The notes under the pieces were generated by a model. It saw only the letters and a program-made list of their open reading frames with translations. It was not told the origin of the DNA and made no database searches. Below, in pieces: positions 1 through 6,007 of a DNA stretch of 7,195 bases (its first letter is position 1; every line of letters begins with the position of its first letter). The stretch is from contig CAYJIH010000059.1 of NCBI GenBank assembly GCA_964370195.1, positions 1 to 7,195 of the forward strand, read 5' to 3'. The stretch is from JAAYCI01 sp964370195. GTDB taxonomy: Bacteria > Bacillota > Clostridia > Oscillospirales > Ruminococcaceae. Both the position numbers and the translations under genes were made by a program.

Positions 1-141
1 TTGCTTGTAAACGTGCATCACGTAAAATCACTGCAGGCCGAATTTAGCGGTAATTATCTTGTTCATTTACACAACGGCACACGGCTGGTTGCCTCTCGTT
101 TTTACATGAAAGATTTTAGAAATACCATTATGGAGGGTTAA
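1..141 (+). CDS. LytTR-domain DNA-binding response regulator, C-terminal fragment
   Basis: The window opens inside this gene; only its last 46 codons are visible, in the frame that starts at base 1 and ends at TAA 139-141. The peptide (LLVNVHHVKSLQAEF, then GNYLVHLHNGTRLVASRFY and a short tail) matches the C-terminal half of the LytTR DNA-binding domain. It shows the V-N-x-x-H-V-K strand, the G-x-Y-x-V-x-L-x-N-G-T strand pair and the closing S-R-x-Y-x-K-x-F helix. LytTR proteins are beta-rich transcription regulators that bind direct repeats in promoters. Whether an N-terminal receiver domain is present cannot be seen. The next gene starts 4 nt after the stop, and its ribosome binding site lies inside this gene, so the two are co-transcribed. 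The LytTR call is made with good confidence; the target genes are unknown. Confidence 0.85.
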   Translation: MLVNVHHVKSLQAEFSGNYLVHLHNGTRLVASRFYMKDFRNTIMEG

Positions 142-145
142 TACC

Positions 146-517
146 ATGAAATTATTACAACACATTGGCATAGGGCTTTCGATTGGGTTTGTTTTTACAA
201 CGTTTTTTTCCATTTTTTTTATTGGCTTTAACACAATAACCATACAATTTTTAGCATGGCTCATTGCCTCTGCTTTATATGGCGCGTCCGCCTTATTGTT
301 TCAAATTAAATCCATAAATCTTCTTTTGTGTAGCATTTTGCATTATGCCATTTGTTTGGCCATTACAGCCGTTAATATTTATCTTTTTTATACAGATTAT
401 TTTGTATCTGCACTGCTTAGTTTTACGCTCTCCTATATCATGCTTTATATTATAATGTGGCTTATTGAGCGGCGTAAAATTTCGGCACTGAACGAAAAAT
501 TAAATAAAAAAATGTAA
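146..517 (+). CDS. DUF3021 family four-helix membrane protein
   Basis: This is a 123-residue, very hydrophobic protein with four predicted membrane segments, at about residues 7-27, 32-52, 58-81 and 84-107. A short basic cytoplasmic tail follows (WLIERRKISALNEKLNKKM). The length, the four-helix pattern, the conserved histidine in the third helix (H66 in SILHY) and the tail with N-E-K-L fit the DUF3021 family (PF11457), whose members are usually encoded directly next to a LytTR regulator. That is the arrangement here. The start at ATG 146 is supported by GGAGGG at 132-137, 8 nt upstream. The molecular role of DUF3021 is not established; by analogy with other regulator/membrane-protein pairs it may modulate the LytTR partner, but that is inference. 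It appears unrelated to the polyamine operon that follows. Confidence 0.85.
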   Translation: MKLLQHIGIGLSIGFVFTTFFSIFFIGFNTITIQFLAWLIASALYGASALLFQIKSINLLLCSILHYAICLAITAVNIYLFYTDYFVSALLSFTLSYIMLYIIMWLIERRKISALNEKLNKKM

Positions 518-529
518 AAATTTGGGCTG

Positions 530-552
530 TTGTCAAAACTCTGTATTGACAA
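530..552. repeat. Perfect 7-bp inverted repeat overlapping the -35 box
   Basis: TTGTCAA at 530-536 and TTGACAA at 546-552 are exact reverse complements separated by 9 nt. The right arm contains the whole -35 hexamer (546-551). No run of T follows, so it does not look like an intrinsic terminator for the upstream gene pair. A repressor operator is possible, as is chance in an AT-rich stretch. Confidence 0.45.
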
Positions 553-573
553 ATGGCATTCTTATATTATAAT
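546..573 (+). promoter_or_regulatory. Consensus sigma-A-type promoter of the polyamine operon
   Basis: TTGACA at 546-551 and TATAAT at 568-573 match both consensus hexamers exactly, with a 16-nt spacer. Transcription would begin near position 580. It is the only strong promoter I see between the DUF3021 gene and speD, and it sits only 28 nt after the DUF3021 stop codon. It would produce a leader of roughly 280 nt before the speD start codon, which is unusually long and agrees with the attenuator structure described for that leader. Confidence 0.75.
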
Positions 574-699
574 AAAGATAATTTGGAACAGAACGATATC
601 GTGAAATCTCTTCACTTTATTGATTGCACCCTTTGCGTGCAACTTTTATAAGCTGGCAACTTAATTGCCTGTTGGGTTCATTCGCCCGAAGTGTACTAT

Positions 700-707
700 A
701 GGTGCAT
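700..707 (+). promoter_or_regulatory. Candidate antiterminator segment
   Basis: AGGTGCAT is the exact reverse complement of ATGCACCT at 792-799, which forms most of the 5' arm of the terminator. It also copies the terminator's own 3' arm: TATAGGTGCATA at 697-708 and TATAGGTGTATC at 803-814 differ at only two positions. Both segments therefore compete for the same partner, as expected for a terminator/antiterminator switch. Confidence 0.6.
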
Positions 708-788
708 ACTTGTAAAACGGTCAATAAGAGTGGTAAAAGTGGTTTCTGCTATATAAACTCTGTCATAGCGCAAGATAGACTGGCTTAT

Positions 789-823
789 GGGATGCACCTT
801 TTTATAGGTGTATCCCTTTTATT
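789..823 (+). terminator. Intrinsic terminator in the speD leader
   Basis: GGGATGCACCT (789-799) pairs with AGGTGTATCCC (806-816) over 11 consecutive base pairs, including one G-U, with a six-base TTTTAT loop. The hairpin is followed by TTTTATT. The hairpin with its U-rich tail is typical of rho-independent termination. It lies upstream of speD but downstream of the promoter, so it would stop transcription of the entire operon unless overridden, for example by pairing of 792-799 with 700-707. Confidence 0.8.
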
Positions 824-844
824 ATGGCACCCCTGCAAACGAAC

Positions 845-849
845 GGAGG
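845..849 (+). promoter_or_regulatory. speD ribosome binding site
   Basis: GGAGG lies 9 nt before ATG 859. It fixes the speD start there rather than at the upstream in-frame GTG at 808, which sits inside the terminator hairpin and has no Shine-Dalgarno sequence. Confidence 0.8.
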
Positions 850-858
850 AACCTTTTG

Positions 859-1629
859 ATGACAGACAAATTGCATTTATATGGTTTTAACAACTTAACA
901 AAGTCTTTAAGCTTTAATATTTACGACATTTGCTATGCAAAAACGGCAAGAGAGCAACAAGACTATATTAAATACATCAACGAGCAATACAATTCGGAAC
1001 GACTGACGGATATTTTAACAAAACTAACGGATATGATTGGCGCCACCGTTTTAAATATTTCGCGCCAAGATTATGAGCCGCAAGGCGCATCTGTAACCTT
1101 TTTAATTGCCGAAGAAAGCATGTATAAAAAACGCAGTGGTGAAACCATGGTGGCCCATTTAGACAAAAGCCATGTAACGGTGCACACCTACCCAGAATAT
1201 CATCCGGAAACTTCCATTGCCACATTTCGCGTAGATATTGATGTTGCGACTTGCGGTAAAATCACACCTTTATCTACTTTGGATTTTCTTGTGGGCAGTT
1301 TTGATTCTGACATCATCACGCTCGACTACCGTGTGCGTGGTTTTACGCGGGACATCAACGGAAAAAAATTGTATATGGATCATAAAATCACCTCAATACA
1401 AGATTACATTTCGCAAAGTACAATAGAAAAATACGATTCGATGGATATCAATGTGTATCAATCTAATATTTTCCACACAAAAATGTTAATTAAAGATTTG
1501 GATTTGCAAAACTATTTATTCAATTCCGACATTTACGAAATTCCCCCCAAAACAAGGCTGGATATTACAAATTCCCTGCGCCGGGAAATGATAGAGATAT
1601 ACAGTGGCATGAATATTTACGCACCATAA
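859..1629 (+). CDS. speD: S-adenosylmethionine decarboxylase proenzyme, E. coli type
   Basis: This cytoplasmic, pyruvoyl-dependent enzyme decarboxylates S-adenosylmethionine to give the aminopropyl donor used by SpeE. The 256-residue product matches the long, proteobacterial-type SpeD (about 264 residues in E. coli) nearly from end to end. Recognisable blocks are LHLYGFNNLTKSLSF (5-19), IYDICYAKTA (21-30), RQDYEPQGASVT (69-80), the self-cleavage site AHLDKSH (99-105), STxxCG-like TCGKITP (131-137), DYRVRGFTRDING (156-168) and NIFHTKML (203-210). Cleavage is expected between K103 and S104, with S104 becoming the pyruvoyl group; C132 matches the conserved catalytic cysteine. The segment before the cleavage site is shorter than in E. 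coli. It is the first gene of the operon, directly behind the attenuator leader. It differs from the short (about 126-residue) SpeD of Bacillus. Function is very secure. Confidence 0.97.
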   Translation: MTDKLHLYGFNNLTKSLSFNIYDICYAKTAREQQDYIKYINEQYNSERLTDILTKLTDMIGATVLNISRQDYEPQGASVTFLIAEESMYKKRSGETMVAHLDKSHVTVHTYPEYHPETSIATFRVDIDVATCGKITPLSTLDFLVGSFDSDIITLDYRVRGFTRDINGKKLYMDHKITSIQDYISQSTIEKYDSMDINVYQSNIFHTKMLIKDLDLQNYLFNSDIYEIPPKTRLDITNSLRREMIEIYSGMNIYAP

Positions 1630-1641
1630 GTGGGGCGCGGT

Positions 1642-1647
1642 AAGGAG
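1642..1647 (+). promoter_or_regulatory. speA ribosome binding site that decides the start
   Basis: AAGGAG at 1642-1647 is 6 nt before GTG 1654. The in-frame ATG at 1648 directly abuts this site and the GTG at 1630 lies upstream of it, so GTG 1654 is the best start. Confidence 0.7.
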
Positions 1648-1653
1648 ATGTGT

Positions 1654-3105
1654 GTGAACAATCAAACAAGTGCACCGATTTTAGAGGCCATGGAAGAGTT
1701 GCGACAAAGCCGCATGGTGCCCTTTGATGTGCCGGGCCATAAACGTGGTAAAGGCAACCCGGAATTAACCGAATTTTTGGGCCAGCGATGCATGAGTGTT
1801 GACGTCAACTCCATGAAATGCCTAGACAACCTATGTCATCCTACCGGGGTGATACAAGAAGCGGAGGCACTTGCTGCCGAAGCCTTTCGTGCTGCGCATG
1901 CCTTTTTTATGGTGGGTGGCACCACTTCGTCTGTTCAGGCAATGATTTTGGCCACCGTCAACGTAGGCGATGAACTGATTTTGCCACGCAACGTGCATCA
2001 AAGTGTTATCAATGCACTGGTGCTGTGTGGTGCAGTGCCGGTGTACATTAACCCACAAACCGATAAAAAGCTGGGCATTGCCCTTGGCATGTCCTTGCAA
2101 GACGTAGAAAACGCCATTAAGGCACATCCAAAGGCAAAGGCTGTGCTTGTTAATAACCCCACGTATTACGGCGTGTGCTCGCATTTGCAGGCTATTGTCG
2201 ATTTGGCCCATGCGCATGGAATGAAGGTGCTGGTGGACGAAGCACATGGCACACATTTTTATTTTGGCAACAACATGCCATTGGCCGCTATGGATGCCGG
2301 CGCCGATATGGCCAGTGTGAGTATGCATAAATCCGGTGGCTCGCTTACACAAAGTTCTCTTTTGCTGTGTGGAAAGCATGTCAACGCAAATTATGTACGT
2401 CAAATTATCAATTTAACACAAACAACAAGCGGCAATTATCTTTTGCTCGTTAGCCTTGATATCTCTAGGCGCAACCTTGCTTTAAATGGCAAAGCAATTT
2501 TCGATAAAGTGCTTGGGTTTTCTGAATATGCACGCTCGGAAATCAATGAAATTGGCGATTATTATGCCTTTTCGAAAGAGATGATTAACGGGGACAGTGT
2601 GTTTGATTTTGACAGCACGAAATTGTCTGTAAACACATTGGAACTTGGCCTTGCGGGCATTGAAGTATACGATATCTTGCGCGACGAGTACAACATTCAA
2701 ATTGAATTTGGTGATCTTGGAAATATTTTGGCCTACATTTCGGTGGGGGACAAACGGAAAAATTTAGAGCGGTTCATCAGTGCACTTTCGGAAATTCGCA
2801 GGCTGTATAAAAAAGACAAAACGGGCCTTTTGGATAGCGAGTATATAAGCCCCAAAGTGCGTATGTCGCCGCAAACGGCTTTTCACGCCGAAAAAGAAGC
2901 CCTGCCCATAGAATGCTGTGAACATAAAATTTCTTGCGAATTTGTTATTTGCTATCCGCCGGGCATCCCCGTGCTTGCGCCGGGGGAGGAAGTGACGGCT
3001 GAAGTGATTGAATATATTGCGTATGCGAAAGAAAAGGGCTGTAAATTAACCGGCCCCGAAAGCCTCGACATCACCCATTTAAATGTGCTAAAGGAGACTG
3101 TGTGA
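1654..3105 (+). CDS. speA: Arginine decarboxylase, fold type I Orn/Lys/Arg family, short form
   Basis: This PLP-dependent decarboxylase most likely converts arginine to agmatine. The 483-residue length (from GTG 1654) fits the short B. subtilis SpeA-like members of the Orn/Lys/Arg decarboxylase family, which lack the N-terminal receiver-like wing domain of the E. coli enzymes. Visible motifs are PFDVPGHKRG (23-32), the cofactor phosphate region GGTTSS (88-93), LPRNVHQS (110-117), NNPTYYG (167-173), DEAHG (195-199) with the PLP-contacting aspartate and histidine, and SMHKSGGSLTQSS (223-235), in which K226 is the predicted Schiff-base lysine. The C-terminal domain keeps PxRMSPQxAF-like and CYPPGIPVLAPGE features. 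Substrate cannot be read from motifs alone, because ornithine and lysine decarboxylases share them. Arginine is inferred from the agmatinase gene two positions downstream. It sits 24 nt after speD and overlaps speE by one base. Confidence 0.9.
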   Translation: MNNQTSAPILEAMEELRQSRMVPFDVPGHKRGKGNPELTEFLGQRCMSVDVNSMKCLDNLCHPTGVIQEAEALAAEAFRAAHAFFMVGGTTSSVQAMILATVNVGDELILPRNVHQSVINALVLCGAVPVYINPQTDKKLGIALGMSLQDVENAIKAHPKAKAVLVNNPTYYGVCSHLQAIVDLAHAHGMKVLVDEAHGTHFYFGNNMPLAAMDAGADMASVSMHKSGGSLTQSSLLLCGKHVNANYVRQIINLTQTTSGNYLLLVSLDISRRNLALNGKAIFDKVLGFSEYARSEINEIGDYYAFSKEMINGDSVFDFDSTKLSVNTLELGLAGIEVYDILRDEYNIQIEFGDLGNILAYISVGDKRKNLERFISALSEIRRLYKKDKTGLLDSEYISPKVRMSPQTAFHAEKEALPIECCEHKISCEFVICYPPGIPVLAPGEEVTAEVIEYIAYAKEKGCKLTGPESLDITHLNVLKETV

Positions 3106-3959
3106 TGGAAGATTTATGGTTTAGCGAATACCATTCAGACAATGTGCGTTTTTCGATTAAAGTAGTGAGGCAACTGCATTACGAAATAAGCGATTATCAG
3201 CAAATTTCGGTGTATGAATCGAAAGAATTTGGCCGGTTCTTAACGCTGGATGGCGCGATTATGCTTACGGAAAAAGACGAATTTATCTATCATGAGATGA
3301 TGGTGCATGTGCCCATGGCGGTAAACCCTGCCATACGCAATGTGCTTGTGATTGGTGCCGGTGATGGCGGTGTGCTGCGGGAACTGGCAAATTACAGCGG
3401 CATTGAGCATATTGATGTGGTGGAAATTGACGAGCGCGTGATTGAAGTGAGCAAGCAATACTTGCAAAAAACAGCGTGTGGCTTTGAAAACCCAAAAGCG
3501 CACATTCATATTGCCGATGGCCTAAAATTTATCCGCCACACCGAAAATAAATACGACCTTATTTTGGTGGATTCCACCGATCCCCTTGGCCCTGGCGAAG
3601 TGTTGTTTACAAAAGAATTTTACGGAAACTGCCACAAAGCACTTACAGATTGTGGCATTATGGTAAACCAGCACGAAAGCCCATTTTACCAAAACGATGC
3701 CAAAGAGATGATGCATGCACACAAACGAATTTACAGCACGTTTCCCGTTTCGAAGGTGTATCAAGCACACATCCCCACGTATCCATCCGGCCACTGGCTG
3801 TTTGGGTTTGCTTCAAAGGGCATCCATCCAACAAAAGACCTTGACAAAAATGCGTGGAGAGACCTTGCCATCCCCACACGATACTATACGGAAAATTTGC
3901 ATAAAGGCGCCTTTTGTTTGCCAAGATATGTGGAGGAACTTTTAGAAAAACATGAATAA
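3105..3959 (+). CDS. speE: Polyamine aminopropyltransferase (spermidine synthase family)
   Basis: SpeE transfers the aminopropyl group of decarboxylated SAM to an amine, classically putrescine, giving spermidine and methylthioadenosine. The 284-residue protein has the N-terminal beta domain (about 1-60, W-F-S-E-Y-H start) and a Rossmann-like methyltransferase fold. Key features are GAGDGG (84-89), VEID (106-109) with the ribose-binding glutamate, ADG (137-139) with the adenine-binding D138, catalytic DSTDP (156-160) with D156 and D159, GPGEVLF (162-168) and the C-terminal YPSGHWLFGFASK (226-238). ATG 3105 is chosen because AAGGAG at 3091-3096 is 8 nt upstream. It overlaps the speA stop by one base (TGATG), suggesting translational coupling; GTG 3102 is an alternative. 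The acceptor could also be agmatine or spermidine, since the operon holds a second route to spermidine and motifs do not settle this. Confidence 0.95.
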   Translation: MEDLWFSEYHSDNVRFSIKVVRQLHYEISDYQQISVYESKEFGRFLTLDGAIMLTEKDEFIYHEMMVHVPMAVNPAIRNVLVIGAGDGGVLRELANYSGIEHIDVVEIDERVIEVSKQYLQKTACGFENPKAHIHIADGLKFIRHTENKYDLILVDSTDPLGPGEVLFTKEFYGNCHKALTDCGIMVNQHESPFYQNDAKEMMHAHKRIYSTFPVSKVYQAHIPTYPSGHWLFGFASKGIHPTKDLDKNAWRDLAIPTRYYTENLHKGAFCLPRYVEELLEKHE

Positions 3960-4803
3960 AAACATACAAACATTTATTGGGTGCGATGCTGGCTATGAAG
4001 AGGCCGAAGTTGTACTGTTTGGTGTTCCGTTCGACGGCACCACCTCTTTTCGCCCGGGCACGCGTTTTGGCCCGTCGGCCATTCGAAGCGAAAGTTTTGG
4101 CATCGAAACGTATTCGCCTTATGCAGACAAAGATCTTTTAGAGAGGCGTGTGTTTGATGGCGGTGATTTGGATTTACCATTTGGCAACCCACAAAAGGTG
4201 CTGGAGATGACAACCGCATACACAAAACAAATTTTAGACGATGGTAAAATTCCGTTTATGCTGGGTGGAGAGCATCTCATCACGCTGGGTAGCATGCGCG
4301 CTGTTGCTCAAAAATATCCCGATGTGCAGGTGCTTCATTTTGACGCCCATACAGACTTGCGCGATGAATACCTTGGCGAAACGCTTACACACGCCGGCGT
4401 TATTAAGCAAGTGTGGCACCTTTTAGGGGATGGAAAAATCCATCAATTCGGTATCCGCAGTGGTGAAAAACACGAATTTGAATTTGCACGCGCACACACC
4501 CATTTACATAAATTCGATTTGAGCGGATTTGAGGAAACCATTGCACAATTAAAGGGGAAACCGGTGTATGTTACGCTTGATTTAGATGTGCTGGATCCTT
4601 CTTGTTTTTGGGGCACCGGCACACCGGAGGCTGGTGGCGTGACATTTAAAGAATTGTTAAACGCAATTTTACAATTACATAAACTAAATGTGGTAGGCTG
4701 TGATGTAAATGAGCTTGCCCCACATTACGACCAAAGCGGTGCTTCCACAGCGCTTGCTTGCAAAATAACACGAGAAATTTTATTGCAGTTAAAGGAGAAC
4801 TAA
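3952..4803 (+). CDS. speB: Agmatinase / agmatine-type ureohydrolase
   Basis: This is a ureohydrolase-family enzyme with a binuclear manganese centre, expected to split agmatine into putrescine and urea. The 283-residue protein resembles B. subtilis SpeB throughout: GVPFDGTTSFRPGTRFGP (24-41), GGEH (105-108), HFDAHTDLR (129-137), FGIRSG (166-171), VYVTLDLDVLDP (205-216) and GTGTPEAGG (221-229). Six predicted metal ligands are present: H108, D131, H133, D135, D210 and D212. In the loop that normally reads PGTGT, the proline is replaced by W220; this could affect the substrate entrance. Because it sits between speE and the carboxy(nor)spermidine dehydrogenase, it might instead (or also) cleave N1-aminopropylagmatine. 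ATG 3952 overlaps the speE stop by 8 nt. The nearest GGAGG (3932-3936) is 15 nt away, longer than ideal, so coupling to speE translation is likely. Confidence 0.92.
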   Translation: MNKNIQTFIGCDAGYEEAEVVLFGVPFDGTTSFRPGTRFGPSAIRSESFGIETYSPYADKDLLERRVFDGGDLDLPFGNPQKVLEMTTAYTKQILDDGKIPFMLGGEHLITLGSMRAVAQKYPDVQVLHFDAHTDLRDEYLGETLTHAGVIKQVWHLLGDGKIHQFGIRSGEKHEFEFARAHTHLHKFDLSGFEETIAQLKGKPVYVTLDLDVLDPSCFWGTGTPEAGGVTFKELLNAILQLHKLNVVGCDVNELAPHYDQSGASTALACKITREILLQLKEN

Positions 4804-4804
4804 T

Positions 4805-6007
4805 ATGGGAAAATGTATGATTATCGGCTGTGGCGGTGTGGCACGAGTGGCCATTTTTAAATGCTGCCAAAATAGCGATGTGTTTGAAGAAATTATTATT
4901 GCCAGCCGCACTGTGTCAAAATGCGAAGAGGTAAAGGCAGAGCTTTCTGGCAAAACAAAAACCATTATTCACACGGCGCAAGTGGATGCCGACAATGTAG
5001 ATGAACTGGTGGCTTTAATAGAGCAATATAGCCCGGATGTGGTGCTAAATCTTGCTTTGCCGTATCAAGATTTAAGCATTATGGATGCCTGCCTTGCCAC
5101 AAAAACCCACTACATCGACACAGCCAACTACGAGCCAAAAGATACAGCTAAATTTGAATACAAATGGCAGTGGGCGTATCGCGAGCGTTTTGAAAAAGCC
5201 GGCATTTGCGCCTTGCTAGGCAGTGGTTTCGACCCTGGTGTTACCAGCATTTTTGCAGCCCATGCACTAAAACATGAGTTTGACGAAATCAACTACATTG
5301 ATATTTTAGATTGTAACGGTGGCGACCATGGCTACCCATTTGCCACAAACTTTAACCCGGAAATCAACATTCGCGAAGTAAGCGCAAATGGAAGCTACTG
5401 GGAAAACGGTGCTTGGGTAGAAACTGCGCCCATGGAAATTAAACGCGAATATAACTTTAAAGAAGTGGGCCAAAAAGACATGTACCTGCTTCACCACGAG
5501 GAAATCGAAAGCCTTGCGCTCAACATTCCCGGCATCAAGCGCATTCGTTTCTTTATGACATTTGGCCAAAGTTATTTAACACACTTAACATGCCTTGAAA
5601 ATGTGGGCATGACCGCTATTGAGCCCATTATTTATGAAGGAAAAGAAATTATTCCCTTGCAGTTCTTAAAAGCTGTATTGCCAGATCCTTCCAGCCTTGG
5701 CCCTCGAACAAAAGGCAAAACAAATATCGGTTGCATTTTCCGCGGGAAAAAAGACGGCCAAGACAAAACATACTACCTGTACAACGTATGCGACCACGAG
5801 GAATGCTATAAAGAGGTGGGCTCGCAAGCGGTATCTTACACCACGGGTGTGCCTGCCATGATTGGTGCTATGTTGGTGATGAATGGCACGTGGAATAAGC
5901 CCGGTGTATACAATGTGGAAGAGTTTGATCCGGATCCGTTTATGGATGCTTTAAACAAATGGGGCCTGCCCTGGCAGGAAGACCGCAACCCTGTTTTGGT
6001 AGACTGA
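4805..6007 (+). CDS. Carboxy(nor)spermidine dehydrogenase, saccharopine dehydrogenase family
   Basis: The family member expected here reductively condenses L-aspartate beta-semialdehyde with a diamine (putrescine, or diaminopropane in Vibrio) using NADPH, giving carboxyspermidine or carboxynorspermidine. The 400-residue protein opens with a Rossmann motif (MIIGCGGVARV, 5-15). ASRT (33-36) follows at the end of the second strand, with S34/R35 suited to NADPH phosphate. Other conserved blocks are NLALPYQDLSIMDACL (82-97), THYIDTANYEP (101-111), GSGFDPGVTS (139-148) and DCNGGDHGYPFATNFNPEINIRE (169-191, partly quoted). The C-terminal end GVPAMIGAMLVMNGTW (348-363) lies near the active-site wall. 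True saccharopine dehydrogenase of lysine metabolism is an alternative, but the adjacent nspC and polyamine genes argue strongly against it. AAGGAG at 4792-4797 is 7 nt before ATG 4805, and the gene begins 1 nt after the speB stop. Whether the amine is putrescine, agmatine or another is open. Confidence 0.9.
   Translation: MGKCMIIGCGGVARVAIFKCCQNSDVFEEIIIASRTVSKCEEVKAELSGKTKTIIHTAQVDADNVDELVALIEQYSPDVVLNLALPYQDLSIMDACLATKTHYIDTANYEPKDTAKFEYKWQWAYRERFEKAGICALLGSGFDPGVTSIFAAHALKHEFDEINYIDILDCNGGDHGYPFATNFNPEINIREVSANGSYWENGAWVETAPMEIKREYNFKEVGQKDMYLLHHEEIESLALNIPGIKRIRFFMTFGQSYLTHLTCLENVGMTAIEPIIYEGKEIIPLQFLKAVLPDPSSLGPRTKGKTNIGCIFRGKKDGQDKTYYLYNVCDHEECYKEVGSQAVSYTTGVPAMIGAMLVMNGTWNKPGVYNVEEFDPDPFMDALNKWGLPWQEDRNPVLVD

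Larger units (their letters stand above)
580..823 (+). ncRNA. Structured 5' leader, candidate riboswitch or attenuator upstream of speD
   Basis: This gene-free leader contains a series of perfect or near-perfect hairpins. They are GTGAA/TTCAC at 601-605/611-615, TTGCAC/GTGCAA at 624-629/637-642, GGCAA/TTGCC at 655-659/665-669, and a G-C rich stem at 672-676/685-689. Further ones are an imperfect stem at 689-696/705-712, AGAGT/ACTCT at 728-732/758-762, and a loose stem around 764-789 with CATA/TATG ends. The leader ends in an intrinsic terminator (789-823). The segment AGGTGCAT at 700-707 can pair with 792-799 (breaking the terminator) and, over six bases (701-706), with 625-630, which would enclose the central hairpins as a multibranch domain. 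This is the layout of a ligand-controlled transcription attenuator. I do not recognise a known riboswitch class; a polyamine, SAM-derived or amino acid ligand would fit the genes, but that is inference. Confidence 0.6.

Noticed and set aside
651..712. SAM-I (S-box) riboswitch
   Set aside because: GGCAAC at 655-660 and GGTGC at 701-705 are in S-box-like order and SAM would be a logical ligand, but the conserved GATGAAACCC and GAGGGA elements are missing.
580..823. T-box leader
   Set aside because: The segment AGAGTGGTAAAAG at 728-740 faintly recalls the T-box motif, but the invariant TGGNACC core is absent and it lies too far from the terminator. No stem I hallmarks were seen.
808..858. Upstream GTG start that would extend speD by 17 residues
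   Set aside because: The GTG lies inside the terminator 3' arm, has no Shine-Dalgarno sequence, and the added residues have no match in E. coli SpeD, whereas ATG 859 has GGAGG at good spacing.
702..890. Open frame of 62 codons within the leader
   Set aside because: It starts with GTG without a ribosome binding site, spans the terminator hairpin and overlaps the start of speD out of frame. The sequence is better explained as structured RNA.
1630..1653. Earlier starts for speA at GTG 1630 or ATG 1648
   Set aside because: GTG 1630 precedes the AAGGAG site and ATG 1648 directly touches it; only GTG 1654 has proper spacing.
1831..2403. 190-codon minus-strand open frame opposite speA
   Set aside because: It is rich in Cys, His and Gln with no recognisable domain and lies fully opposite well-conserved speA motifs; it is a shadow of that gene.
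4805..6007. Lysine-pathway saccharopine dehydrogenase
   Set aside because: The family match is to the same superfamily, but the direct coupling to nspC and the polyamine gene context fit a carboxy(nor)spermidine dehydrogenase.
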